Source of the DNA: Aureobasidium sp. EXF-3400
Taxonomy: Eukaryota > Ascomycota > Dothideomycetes > Dothideales > Saccotheciaceae
DNA: 64,000 bases
NCBI GenBank assembly: GCA_024195585.1
Contig: SWBL01000001.1
Location: forward strand, 372,001-436,000
Direction of reading: 5' to 3'
A program made the position numbers and the translations under genes. This document shows positions 41,457-51,744 of this stretch, one piece after another (positions within the stretch are counted from its first letter, which is position 1; every line of letters begins with the position of its first letter). A model generated the notes under the pieces. It searched no databases, was not told where the DNA came from, and was given only the letters and a program-made list of their open reading frames with translations.

Positions 41457-43334
41457 CTACTCCTCGTCCTCTTTGGCCTCATCGATCTGCGCCCTCAACC
41501 CACTCCTTCCAACCTTCATGGCCATCTCCAACTCTCTCTCTGCCTCACCCAGTCTACCACGTCCAAATGCTAGGTCTCTCTCCCTCTTTCTCTTATCTTC
41601 TTCGACCTTCTGTTCTCGTTCCCTAAGTGCTTGTTCTCTGCGTCTCCTCTCTTTGCTTCGTTTCTCCTGTTCTGCTCTCTCTTCCTCAGTCGCAGCTTCC
41701 TCTTCATCAGGAGCAGGTGCCAAGGTAGAGATGTGAGCTTCCAGGAGATCATCACGAGCCTTGGGAGGAAGAGAGATGAACCGAATATCAGTCAAGAGAT
41801 CCTTGGGTAGATTTTCAAGTCTAGTGTCTCTGTTGAGATGTTTGAGCGGTAGAGACTTGAGCAGAGTGATCAAGTCTGATTTTAGCTGTGAGGACGAAAG
41901 TTTCAGACGAGCAATATGTTCGCGGTACAGCTTCTCCCTCTCCTTGTCACTGAGCTTCGCATCGCGCATGGCGTCCTCCTTTTTGTATTTCCTGCGAAAT
42001 TCAGGCCAGTAGAGTTTTGCTGTTGCCTTTTCGGAAAGAAGAGATAGATATGGGATGCGTGGGTCTAGTTTCTCCTGTTTGGCCTTTTGTTCGCGGAGTT
42101 GTACGATCTTGGTACGGGTCCAGTTGGCCCAGACCTCTTTTCTGCGTTTTGTGGTTGGCAAGGCGGTGTATCTATCATCGTCGATGATGCGGCCATCGGA
42201 GATCAGAGTTTCCCAGGGTATGTAGGGGGAAATATGTTGATCCTCGAGCATGTCGCAGAACAGTGCTGCTCCGTCTTCGTCGGTCAGGGGGATGCCTTCC
42301 ATGCCCTCCTCGTATTCGTCTTCACCACCACCTCCGAATTCGCCGCGGTCAAGGCCATACGAGTCTTCCATGGCAGCCAGCTGATAGGCGATATCGTCCT
42401 CGTCGAACTCAAGGGGTCCATCTTCAGCTTCGGCACCTCCCTCATCTTGACGCGTCGCACCGCCTTCCTCGTCTTCATCGTCTGTGACCTCAATTTCCTC
42501 ATACTCCGAGTCTGAACCAGCAGCGTCTTCCTGTGGCTTTTCCGGCTCTTGCGACTTGGCTTTGTCTCCTGGCTTCTCGAACACTTTCTCGAGTACCTTC
42601 TCGGATTCTTCCCTAGGAGCGCGTTCTACCACAGCGACTTTGTTGGCACCACTAGCCTCATCAGGACTCTTGAGTTTCTCATCCAACTTCAAGCGATCGA
42701 AATCGACGAGAGCCTTCATCACATCATCGGGAAACTTCCAGAAACTCTCGTTGGTGTCGGGGTTGTGGACGAAGCGTCGGCCAAGCTTGGTGTATACGAC
42801 AACCCATGGTTTGCAGTTTGGAATGACTTCTTTGCGCTTGGGGCGATCATGAGGCTGCGGCCGGCGTCGTGGCTCATGGGAGGGAGCGGCAGAGTTGAAT
42901 GGAGCCTGTCCGTATGATGGGTATGAATTGTACTGAGCATCTGAGGGATATGGGTTGTATGCGGCAGCAGATTGAGCGTATTGACCAGCGGGATTCACGT
43001 TGTACTGAGCGACAGGATTCGATGGGTACTGAGCGGAAGGATCAGAGTACGAGTTGGCAGCTGGCGGTGGAGAATAAGCAGGTTGGGCTTGAGGCGGAGT
43101 AGGCACTGAAGGAGCAGGAGCGGCGGCTGGTCGTGTATAGGTCGAGGCCTTGGTGGCCGTGTTGTAGTAGTACTTGTGGCCTGTAGCGCATCAGTGAGAG
43201 TCTCTTGCTGGCATTTAACACTTTTTGTGAATACCTGTCGGCGCGGTATGTTCAGTCCAGCCTGGCAGCAGCGGCGGTAGATCCTGTGCCGCCTTGTACG
43301 TCGACTTTAGTCTCTTGCGATCAGGTCCATCCAT
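41457..43334 (-). CDS. WW and FF domain protein (TCERG1/Prp40-type splicing-elongation factor)
   Basis: Exon 1 43235-43334 and exon 2 41457-43180, with a 54-nt intron at 43181-43234 (phase 1). Protein of 607 aa starting MDGPDRKRLK. The first WW domain spans the splice junction (LPPLLPGWTEHTAPTGHKYY then YNTATKASTYTRP). The second is KPWVVVYTKLGRRFVHNP then DTNESFWKFPDD. They are separated by a Pro/Gln/Tyr/Ser-rich linker with YPS and QYN repeats. An acidic segment follows, then FF-like helices (FCDMLEDQHISPYIPWETLI; YWPEFRRKYKKEDAM) and a long charged C-terminal coiled coil. Proteins of this type bind the phosphorylated RNA polymerase II tail and splicing factors. TCERG1-like is preferred over Prp40 because the WW domains are far apart, but this is not certain. 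Confidence 0.8.
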
Positions 43335-43525
43335 GGTGTAAGTTTTGTGGTGGTCAATGGTATTAATGGAAAGAAAGATGCATGGGCATTTGCAGCGTCG
43401 AGAAAGACGCGAGCTCGGACAAATGACGTCCCGAGGTCTCGACACTTTGATGGATGAAGCTTCAATGAGCTCCCCTTCTGCCACTTATTCTAAACAATCA
43501 CCAGATATTATCTACAAATACCGAC
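43335..43525. promoter_or_regulatory. Short divergent promoter of the WW-FF and RGG protein genes
   Basis: Only 191 bp separate the two opposed ATGs, so the two RNA-related genes probably share promoter elements. Confidence 0.5.
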
Positions 43526-44980
43526 ATGGACGAGTTCGCACAGACAGGAGCACAGCAAGATGATCTGTTTGACGAGGTTCAGTACGACCAGCCAATGCAA
43601 ACTCGTGCTTCCGACGACTTGTTCAGCCATGAAATCCAACCTGTAATTCAAGACAACCAGCCTGCTGCCGATAAAGAGAACCAAGACGACACGACCAAGC
43701 AACCAGAAGCACAAGAATCAGCTGTTCCCACCCAATCAGTATCAGACCCGTCGAAGGCTTCCACAGAATCAACGCCAGTGCCCACGGCTTCGGCTCCAGC
43801 TCGTGGTGGACGAGGACGTGGAGATGCTAGAGGGAGAGGAAGGGGCAGGGGTCGCGGTAACCAGGATCGATCCAATCAGGACCGCAATAATCAGGATCGT
43901 AACAACCAAGATCCTAGTAAAAAGGACCACAATGACCAAGATCGCTCCAACCAAAATCGTAGCGACCAGGGTCGTAGAAACCAGGGTCGTCCCAACTCAG
44001 ATCGCAACAATGACCCTCGCCGCAAGAACAACGAACCCGGTCGCAATAGTAACGAGCCCCGTCAAAACAACCATGAGTCTCGCCGCAACAACCAGGATCG
44101 TACCAAGAAAGAGCCCCAACCGAAGGATGCCTCGAAAGATGCCGCCAAAGACATCACCAAGAGAACTTCGACCGAACAACAAGAACAGCAGGAACAGCAA
44201 CCATCAGCTACTACTACCGCTACTACTACTGCTGAGCCCTCAAAGCCAGCCACAAATGCTGTACGAGGCGATCGTACTGCAACCGGAGGTCTACGCAAAC
44301 CCAAGCTCAGCGAACAGGAGCTAGCCGAGAAAATGTCAAGAATATCACTCAAGAACGAAAAACTCGCTGCTGCCCACGCAAGAGCTGAAGCAGATGCTGC
44401 AGACTTTGCCGAGCGTGAAGAAGTTGCCGCAAAACGCAGACAAGAGGAACGTAGGGACAGACAGCAAATGATGGGCGAAAGAGAAAAGAATAGATTGCGA
44501 AAACTCAAGGCCGTGGGTGGTAGAGAATGGGATGCTGAGAAGCCTGACGATGCAGATGCGTTTGGAGGCCCCAGACAGGCTGGCGGTAGAGGACGTGGTG
44601 CGCATGGAGGTATCGCAGGTCAGAGAAACCAAGATGGCTCTCGCGAAGGTTTCAGCGGCGACAGGGAAGACTACACAGACGGACGGGAGTACATGTATCG
44701 TGAGGATCGGGGTCGAGGCAGAGGTCGTGGACGAGGCGGTCGTGGTGGTGCTCCTGGCAGAGGAGGACGTGGCCCACAGCAAGAGAGGCCATCCTCGCAA
44801 TCTGTTCCCAAGCCCAACGACTTCCCGGATCTTTCTGGTGCAGCCTCAGCCCCCAAGTTCGATACTGCTCCACCACCAACTATGGCCTTCCCGACAAAAG
44901 CAAAGGTCGAGAAGCTCGATATCGACGATCAACTTACTCCTGGAACGGAGAAAAAGTCATGGGCCGATATGATGGAATAG
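43526..44980 (+). CDS. RGG-box, Asn/Gln/Asp/Arg-repeat protein, probably RNA-binding
   Basis: 484 aa, intronless. Residues 95-112 form a first RGG/RG box (ARGGRGRGDARGRGRGRG). Residues 113-195 are a degenerate repeat built on NQDRN (NQDRSNQDRNNQDRNNQD and variants), then Gln/Thr-rich sequence. A conserved-looking charged helix follows (KPKLSEQELAEKMSRISLKN to REKNRLRKLKAVGGREWDAE), with a second RGG cluster at about 385-430 (GRGRGRGRGGRGGAPGRGG). The C-terminus (EKKSWADMME) resembles short motifs seen in mRNA-binding proteins. The composition predicts a disordered, condensate-forming cytoplasmic RNA-binding protein. No precise family was assigned. Confidence 0.7.
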   Translation: MDEFAQTGAQQDDLFDEVQYDQPMQTRASDDLFSHEIQPVIQDNQPAADKENQDDTTKQPEAQESAVPTQSVSDPSKASTESTPVPTASAPARGGRGRGDARGRGRGRGRGNQDRSNQDRNNQDRNNQDPSKKDHNDQDRSNQNRSDQGRRNQGRPNSDRNNDPRRKNNEPGRNSNEPRQNNHESRRNNQDRTKKEPQPKDASKDAAKDITKRTSTEQQEQQEQQPSATTTATTTAEPSKPATNAVRGDRTATGGLRKPKLSEQELAEKMSRISLKNEKLAAAHARAEADAADFAEREEVAAKRRQEERRDRQQMMGEREKNRLRKLKAVGGREWDAEKPDDADAFGGPRQAGGRGRGAHGGIAGQRNQDGSREGFSGDREDYTDGREYMYREDRGRGRGRGRGGRGGAPGRGGRGPQQERPSSQSVPKPNDFPDLSGAASAPKFDTAPPPTMAFPTKAKVEKLDIDDQLTPGTEKKSWADMME

Positions 44981-45207
44981 ATCTTACGAGGTCAGCTATC
45001 ATGGAATCACATTGTATATTCTACAGACGAATTCTTGTCTTCGAGACATACCTATAAACTGTTCCCACCGTTCTGTCAGGCCTGGTGTGTGTTTCGAGTG
45101 TTCGATCAGTTCATAGTAAGTATGCACTGGCAACAGATATCCATGGAACTCGTGTCTTCCAAGAGTACTATGTTCACATGTGCTAGTATCTCACAGATGT
45201 TTTGAAC

Positions 45208-45322
45208 GCTATCAAAAGGCACAATAATCTCTACACTCGAGAATCATCCAAAGAGAGCCTAGAAAGTACTGCATCTCCATGGATGATATCATGCTTTCTG
45301 AAACCATTGTGCATTTGAATAT
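45208..45322. repeat. Foldback/MITE-like element, copy E
   Basis: Left arm CGCTATCAAAAGGCACAATA; right arm on the other strand ATTCAAATGCACAATGGTTT. Inner palindrome CATCCAAAGAGA / TCTCCATGGATG. Confidence 0.7.
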
Positions 45323-45383
45323 TTACACGATTTACAGAGTGTTTCACACTTTCCTTTCCTCCCTGTGTGAAAGTATATAATAC

Positions 45384-45468
45384 GCGTCTTGTTATGCACG
45401 GAGAAGGGATTCAGTCTCGACTCTCTTTGGATGCATCTCAGATGTGGAAGTTACTATGCGTTTCGAGA
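45384..45468. repeat. Foldback/MITE-like element, copy G (short, degenerate)
   Basis: The right arm CTCGAAACGCATAGTAACTT (reverse strand) fits the family. The left arm (CTTGTTATGCACGGAGAAGG) and centre are weak, and the element is only about 85 bp. Confidence 0.35.
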
Positions 45469-45630
45469 CTTCTAAACCGAAAGAGAAGAAGGTCATCGCA
45501 ACTACATGTTCGCAAACCTTACAAAGACGACTGAACGAAGCCTTGTCAGTCATCCTCGATATTTCATAGCCCCCAATTCGTGTCCGGAAGTGATTTTCTT
45601 CGATGGCTCTTCTGCAGCAAAGCAAAGTAA

Positions 45631-45745
45631 ACTGTAGCAATTCACAGTTCTTTAATGAAACTTGATGTGGCCATGGAGGTACCGCGTAGGAACCATCTCT
45701 CCGGTCATCATTCATATTTAGAGAGTATTGTGCATTCTTATAGCT
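45631..45745. repeat. Foldback/MITE-like element, copy F
   Basis: Left arm CTGTAGCAATTCACAGTTCT; right arm on the other strand AGCTATAAGAATGCACAATA. Inner arms GGCCATGGAGG and ATCTCTCCGGTC. Confidence 0.65.
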
Positions 45746-46238
45746 ATACTATATTAGCCCTGACGCACATGGAAGACCCTAGATTGCAAGGAGAGGATAG
45801 AACATAGTTGAGAAGTTAGTCGTACCTTCTCATTGCAAGTCTTCAATCTTAATGCTCGGCTCTATGATGGTGGATTCTACTGCAGCTTTGTGAATGACCT
45901 AGGTCCACTAGGATGATTGAACGATGATGGTTCGTTTGGAAGAAAGGTTGTTTTACACGTCTGCAAGATATTAAGTCAATGTAGCAGAAAAGAAGATTCA
46001 CAGAAGAGAAGACAAGAGACAAAGTGTTTGTAAGAAGGAGTGAAATATTTTTTGTAAAAATCTCGTAAAACTGTAGTAGTAGTCGGTGTATAGACATCAT
46101 CGTGAAACCCCCAAATCACCTCAGGAAAAGCGCCATCGCTGTTCTGTTCTACCCGCAGGAAAGACATTAACCAAAAAAGAAACTCGTAAACAAATATATA
46201 CAATAGAGCACACTGGAGATCAAACCAAAGCCAAAAGC

Positions 46239-47657
46239 TTAGTTCTTGAGCTCGCCAACGTACTGCTGCTCGGTGATGGACATGGAGCGCTTGGTAATAA
46301 CGGCACCACCCTCAACACCAGCGGCAGCAACAACCTCGTCACCAGTCTTGACGCGGAGGATAGCGAAACCCTCCTTGTTCCAGTGGAAAGCGACGTAAGA
46401 CAGGACAACGAGGAAGCCAACGAGGGGAACGACGAAGGAGATGCGAGTGTTGGCGGCATCGGCAATGGCACCCTGGATGGGGGAGAAGACGGCACCACCG
46501 GCGACACCCATGACGAGGATACCGGCACCGCGGCGGGTGTGGACACCAAGGTTGGCAGTTCCCATGGTGAAGATAGTGGGGTACATGGGAGCCATGAAGA
46601 AGTAGATGGCCATGACAGCACCGATGGATCCCTTGCCGTGACCGGCGCAGACGTAGGCGTTAAGAGCGATGGTGGCAATGGAGTAGACAACCATGATGAA
46701 GCTGGAGCTCAAGATGGTGGCAAGACCAGTGGCGATGAAGCGGCCGACGGTGAAGGTGATCAAAGCGTAGGAGAGGAGGTTGGAAGCCTGAGTCTCGGCC
46801 CAGCCAGCGTTGTCGACAGCGTAGTTGATGAAGAAGGCACCGATGGTAACCTGGGCACCAACGTAGCAGAACTGAGCAATGAAACCGCAGATCATGTTGT
46901 ACTCCTTCCAGATGCTGCCCTGGCCAATCTCGCGGCCCTCGAGGTCGTGCTCGGGCTCGACAAGGGAGTTGTTGCGCTTGGCCTCCTCAGCAACCTCAGG
47001 GAGCTTGGCGAAGACGAACAGGATGGCAACAGCGACACCGAGGCATGCGACACCGAGGTATACAAATTGCACGTTGGTAAGGTTGTCAGCGTTCTTGCCG
47101 GAGAAGAAAGCCTTGGAAGCGATGAGGGGACCGATGAAAGAAGCAACACCGTTCCAGGCCTGGCAGAACTGGAGACGAGGAGAAGCAGTCTTAGGGTCAC
47201 CAATGACAACGGCGTACGAGTTGGCAGCAGTCTCAAGGGTAGCAAGACCGCAAGCAATGACAAGGGTGCAAGCGCAGAAACCACCGAAAGAGGCAGAAGC
47301 GTTGGCCTTGGACGAGAAGTGGGCAGTAGGCCAGAACATGACAGCGCCGATGGAGTAAAGAGAAAGACCCATAAGAATACAGATCTTGTAACCGAAACGC
47401 TTCAGGACCTCAGCGGCGATGGGGGAGAAGATGAGGTAACCACCACCGAAGTACATGACCTGGAGACCGGTGGACTCGAGCTTTGTGATACCGAGGACAT
47501 TCTGGAAATGCTTGTTCAGGACATCGAGAAGACCGTAAGAGAAACCCCAGAGGAAGAACAGAGAGGTGATGAGGGCGATGGGGAAGATGAGCTTCTTTCC
47601 AGTGAGGAAGCCACCAGCGATGGTGGTAGTAGCGATGGGAATACCGCCGCCAGCCAT
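46239..47657 (-). CDS. FucP-type MFS sugar:H+ symporter (L-fucose / glucose-galactose permease family)
   Basis: 472 aa, intronless, ATG at 47657. Twelve hydrophobic segments. The family signature FFLWGFSYGLLDVLNKHFQN stands in TM1, as in the FucP/GluP family. LESTGLQVMYFGGGYLIFSP in TM2 and ATLETAANSYAVVIGDP also fit. A hydrophilic central loop (EPEHDLEGREIGQG) and a short C-terminal tail are cytosolic. The gene uses strongly preferred C-ending codons and almost no rare ones, unlike its neighbours, which suggests high expression. It imports a sugar with protons at the plasma membrane; the exact sugar is unknown. A 3.1-kb upstream region holds several possible carbon-repressor sites, and a decayed copy of part of this gene lies at 50184-50283. 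Confidence 0.9.
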   Translation of the reverse strand: MAGGGIPIATTTIAGGFLTGKKLIFPIALITSLFFLWGFSYGLLDVLNKHFQNVLGITKLESTGLQVMYFGGGYLIFSPIAAEVLKRFGYKICILMGLSLYSIGAVMFWPTAHFSSKANASASFGGFCACTLVIACGLATLETAANSYAVVIGDPKTASPRLQFCQAWNGVASFIGPLIASKAFFSGKNADNLTNVQFVYLGVACLGVAVAILFVFAKLPEVAEEAKRNNSLVEPEHDLEGREIGQGSIWKEYNMICGFIAQFCYVGAQVTIGAFFINYAVDNAGWAETQASNLLSYALITFTVGRFIATGLATILSSSFIMVVYSIATIALNAYVCAGHGKGSIGAVMAIYFFMAPMYPTIFTMGTANLGVHTRRGAGILVMGVAGGAVFSPIQGAIADAANTRISFVVPLVGFLVVLSYVAFHWNKEGFAILRVKTGDEVVAAAGVEGGAVITKRSMSITEQQYVGELKN

Positions 47658-48053
47658 TGCTACGATTGTTGATGTAGTAGTGGTAGTAGTAGAAGGATTG
47701 GTTGGTGTACAAGCTAATCAGCTAGATCCTTTGTAATGAAGGTGTATTCAAAAGAATGAACGATAGTATAAGACTGAAGAGTCTGAATGAGAGACTTGGA
47801 TCTGCTGGATTGATGCTGGATGATAATTGTTGATTGAGGGGGAGATGCAGCTGGTACTTATACTGGTCGCCTCTGGATGCTGCTCTACACTCTTACATGC
47901 TTCAAACCCATGGGGACTCCAGATCTGGACAAGCATGTACCGTCTAGCCTGCTGCATGGACCATGCAAAGACGAAGTCTACCGTTCAGCGGGCCAACGGC
48001 CAGTGTTCGGCATGCGCTAGGCATGAGTATTCGGTCCGAAGACCATGTCCGGC

Positions 48054-48144
48054 GTGGGGATTCGCTGGGGTCTGCAGCACTCCAGATGGACTCCGGACGA
48101 CAATCGGTCCTTCTTCAGTCCAGAGTAGCTGGGGTTTGGCGGGG
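48054..48144 (+). promoter_or_regulatory. Cluster of four CreA-type (SYGGRG) motifs
   Basis: GTGGGG at 48054-48059, CTGGGG at 48065-48070, CTGGGG at 48129-48134 and GCGGGG at 48139-48144. They lie about 400-490 bp upstream of the FucP-type start. CreA/Cre1 represses sugar-uptake genes in filamentous fungi. The motif is short and common, so this is only suggestive. Confidence 0.3.
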
Positions 48145-50183
48145 GATGAGCAGACTGGCCAACAATCGCTCGCCGATCTAACGATTCGTCCAAACTCCAC
48201 ACACGAGTAGTGAAGTGTAAAATGGCGAGATGTCTTGCTTACCGCTCAACAGGCTGGTCGTAGCTCTCTGGGGAGAAACAGTTGCTCGTGCATGAACATA
48301 CCATACCGCTCAGTGCTCAAAATTGCTGGTGCATCGGACTCGGTATGCGTGCATCTCGGTGAGAAGCCCTTTCGGCCTGCAGAGCAGCTTGTGCGTAAGC
48401 CACCGCAACATGACTGCATAGCTCCGGCAATTAACTCTGGGTCTGCATAACGTTGCGGCTGTCAACATCATCTCGCGAATTTTGTACACTTTCCGCAACT
48501 TGTGGCTGCTAGTCAGAGTCAAGGGGGTGCCATAACCGCCCATGGTCGTGATTGTGCATGAGCAGCGTCAAAAACCTGGTAACGGCACGCACGGTGGGTG
48601 GCACCCTCGAACCTCGAAGGATTTGGTGGTGTCTCGTGAGTGAGTCGTGAGCTCGAGACGGTGCGTTTGCCGCATGAGATGCGTTCGAGGCCCATAGTAC
48701 AAGCATTGTTGTCGTGCTCGACATGCTTGATACTGCATTCGATCTCTTGTCTCTTCCTTGACCTTGGCAGTGCTGGATAGCTTGTCACTCTGGGCGGTCT
48801 TACCCATCGACTCGACTGCTCAACCTCCATGAGCAAGGTTTTCCAGCGGCGCGTGAAGTAAAGTTAGTGGCCTGGGCCGCGCTAAGGAGGCGGCTAATCT
48901 CATCAAGTTTCGTGGGGTTTCGTGGAGATTTCTACGCTAGGAGTTGACCGAAAGAGTAGTCGGGCCGAAGATCATACCACGGCTAGCAGCGGGTCTGAAG
49001 GGGTTCCCCAAGGGGAAGTCTTCTCGACCTTTTCTGAGGCTAACTTTGTGTCGACCTTGCATCCCTGGTGTAAACAGCTGCTTCGTTGTCATCGTGGATG
49101 CAGAGTGGCTGGCCTTCGGCACGACTAGGGCACAAGAACAGCGGCACCGCGGCACTCACTACTGCTGAGGCTTCTCACAACCTTTACTGCTTCCCCAAGA
49201 ACTGGCAGGTTGAGGGCCGGGTTCGGCTTCATTACTTTGCGTTAATCTCCCCACGGTCAATAATGTTTCGCGCAAAACGACGGGGAAGTTGGCAACTTGG
49301 TATGGAGAGGGTCCACTTGGTATAGCGCTACCCCTCGAGAAAGTGACCAAGCGGGGCGAGCTTGGGCAATATCGGACAGCCGCCGTGGTCGCTTGCTCTC
49401 TCCCATTGTCCATGCTTTATCCCCATTCATCTTGCCCCGTGGAGATGGGGTGACTTTTTTTTTTTTTTTTGAGAGAGTGGCAGACATGCCTCGGGAGCGG
49501 CGAGCCAGGAGGTTGGCAAACCATGCTTCTTCATCTTTGGGAGGCCAATCCCAGTTCGTGTCCGCAGAAATCGATCTCTGTGCTGTTGGATGACGATGCC
49601 ATGGTCGTGTGACCATATTCCCCCACGCACTTGAGCGGGCATACCATGCATAGCATCATGCGTATTTTCTTTTTGGCTTACTTTCTTCCTTATTTCCTCA
49701 GGAGCGGGGATACCTAAACGATCGCGATCCTTTTGACTTCTTCCATGTATCTCTCTTGATCTTCGAGAAGGTGATGAGGCGTAAGCAGGCGGAAGCGAGA
49801 GGAGTACTCCATGCAAGATGATGATTGAGGCGATGTTCGTTGGTGATGAGCAGTAACTGCCTTTAGACAAACCCATGGTAGAAGCGCTCTTCATGGCCTC
49901 ATACCGACTTCACGGCTCGCATTCGCAAATGTGATTTACGTCTTGGCCTACAGCACCAAGGACAAATGCAAGAGATTAGGTTTGTACGTTGAGCGTCTGG
50001 ACTGTAGGATCAACTAGGATCAACTGGTATGTCGAGGTTTCGGACGTTGTTTCCATGTCCGTCGGAGGCAGGTGCGCAGTCACTGATCTTCCGCCTCTCT
50101 AGCCACCTTCAGTGGTTGGCATGTCCTGGACTTGGGTCTGGAGAGTGCAATGCTTATTCAATAGGCAGTATTCTTACCTGGAA

Positions 50184-50283
50184 GGAGGTTTGAAGCCTGA
50201 GTCTTGTCTTAGCCAGCATTGTCGACAGCTCAGCTGAAGAGGAAGGTACTGATGGTTATCTACGAACTCACAGCAAGATTGTG
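50184..50283 (-). pseudogene. Decayed fragment of the FucP-type transporter gene
   Basis: About 95-100 bp align with roughly 75 % identity to the coding region of the transporter at about 46775-46875, in the same orientation. Shared anchors are GAAGCCTGAGTCT, AGCCAGC, TTGTCGACAGC and GATGGT. Many differences are C-to-T or G-to-A. A further weak match (GCTCGAGTTCGACGAAG at about 50310 against GCTCGGGCTCGACAAGG) suggests a longer, internally deleted copy. No reading frame survives. Confidence 0.6.
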
Positions 50284-50750
50284 CATATGATAATATGCCA
50301 GTCTGACGACGCTCGAGTTCGACGAAGCAGTGAATCGATATACCACTCGAAAACAGATGCTGCTCGTCAATGAAAATAAGTCTGGTTTAGGAACTAGGAA
50401 CTAGGAACTTGAAGCATGATATTGAGTGATCAGGATAGGATAGAACGGCTGATAACTGGACGCTCCGGCTGTTCGTAGCAAAGCAAGTAAATAGATGAGT
50501 GGAAACATAGAAGCAGAAGATGTGGCTTGAGTCTTCTCCATTGCCCAGGTTGACCCTTGGATTGCTCGTCAGCGTGGAACTCCGCGACTATCTATTCGGC
50601 GCCGTCGCAAAGGTTCTGCCATGGTTCCCACTGAGGATCGTCTAAACCAGCGTACTTGACAAGGCAGAACAGCTGCTGACCCTGGCCTTTCTTCATCCAT
50701 TCGAACCTTGATCGTGCAGCAGCCAGTATAAGCATGAAAGCAAAGCTTCA

Positions 50751-51311
50751 TCAATCAAACACGAGGTAGCTGCAAGCCGAGAGCAAGAGATTGTCGTTAC
50801 GATCGAGCGTTATTTCGTCCCAGCTATCCCATCCCGAGTTCTCGCACTCTGCCTGAAGATCGGGATGCTGGAAGAAGAAGCGACAGACTGACTTCATGAC
50901 CTGGAGAACTGTAACTCCCGCTTTGTTTCTGACTTGAATCATGGGATAGCCGGCGATCTGAAGACAGAGGAGTGCGACAGGGGGACAGGTAGCATGTTCG
51001 TTGGCGGTACAGGTATCGATAAGCACCAGCTTGTCGCCGTCATCAGTGTAGAAGTACACTTGGTCAAGACTGGTTCTGCATTCGTATGGCATGGATTCGA
51101 ATGCTGGGTGAAGTACAACGTTTTCTAGGTCGATGGCTCCTCCCTTTGGAACGACTGCTTTCGAGCGGAACATGGTCTTCTGGCAGGCGGAATGATCGGT
51201 GAGTGACTTGAAAATCTTGCAAACTCTCATGCAGTTTTTGAGGTTGCGGTAATTGAGATGAGAGAAGACCTCGAGCCAGATCTCATTGGGGAGTCCGATG
51301 GTGCTGGCCAT
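50751..51311 (-). CDS. F-box protein, short
   Basis: 186 aa from the ATG at 51311. The F-box is at the very N-terminus: LPNEIWLEVFSHLNYRNLKN then CMRVCKIFKSLTD. The remainder is a single alpha/beta-like domain with several Cys (CRTSLDQVYFYTDDGDKLVL; QVMKSVCRFFFQHPDLQAEC) and no LRRs, so it belongs to a different F-box subgroup than the three longer proteins. It is presumably an SCF adaptor. Its 5' flank contains a 13-bp minisatellite starting about 60 bp before the ATG. Confidence 0.7.
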   Translation of the reverse strand: MASTIGLPNEIWLEVFSHLNYRNLKNCMRVCKIFKSLTDHSACQKTMFRSKAVVPKGGAIDLENVVLHPAFESMPYECRTSLDQVYFYTDDGDKLVLIDTCTANEHATCPPVALLCLQIAGYPMIQVRNKAGVTVLQVMKSVCRFFFQHPDLQAECENSGWDSWDEITLDRNDNLLLSACSYLVFD

Positions 51312-51373
51312 GATGGTTGAAGACGCGTAGGGATGAATGATGAGACACGCAAGGTTCTTTGATGTTTGTATAT

Positions 51374-51590
51374 GTCGTAGATTTATGTCGTGGATTTATG
51401 TCGTGGATGAAGGTCGTGGATGAAGGTCGTGGATGAAGGCCGTGGATTTATGTCGTGGATGAAGGTCGTGGATGAAGGTCGTGGATGAAGGCCGTGGATG
51501 AAGGTCGTGGATGAAGGTCGTGGATGAAGGTCGTGGATGAAGGTCGTAGATAAAGGTCGTAGATAAAGATCGTGGATAAAGGTCGTGATG
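51374..51590. repeat. Minisatellite, 13-bp unit GTCGTGGATGAAG
   Basis: About 16-17 tandem units over 217 bp. Variants carry GCCGTGG, GTCGTAGATAAAG or a GATTTAT tail. Because 13 is not a multiple of 3, the array reads as a 13-residue peptide repeat in every frame, which creates spurious long frames on the - strand. Confidence 0.9.
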
Positions 51591-51744
51591 GAGAAGTTTG
51601 CAGAAGTGAGAGGCCGGGAAAGTGATTCTTCAAGCAAGGCATGTGTCTGCCTGATACAAGTGAAGTGAAGGATGATGCGCAACACGAGGCGAGAGTGTTG
51701 TGACGAAGGAGCAGTGATGCAACTGCTTTGAATGTCACGTAGAT

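Larger units (their letters stand above)
44981..46238. other. Convergent intergenic region rich in foldback elements
   Basis: 1.26 kb between the 3' ends of the RGG gene and the FucP gene. It holds foldback copies E (45208-45322), G (about 45384-45468, partial) and F (45631-45745), the densest cluster in the window. No protein gene. Confidence 0.6.
47658..50750. other. Very long intergenic region upstream of the FucP-type gene
   Basis: About 3.1 kb with no supported intact gene. It contains a cluster of SYGGRG-type motifs (48054-48144), a run of 16 T (49455-49470) and the FucP fossil (50184-50283). Short frames elsewhere have no recognisable motif. An unusually long promoter or decayed duplicated DNA are both possible. 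Confidence 0.5.

Noticed and set aside
46086..47672. A 528-codon open frame on the + strand
   Set aside because: It lies antisense to the FucP-type transporter, whose strongly C-ending codons remove stops from the opposite frame. The translation is a Gly/Asp/Thr-rich text without any domain, so it is an artefact of codon bias.
49455..49470. Run of 16 T
   Set aside because: A simple homopolymer without a flanking gene, retro-element structure or target duplication.
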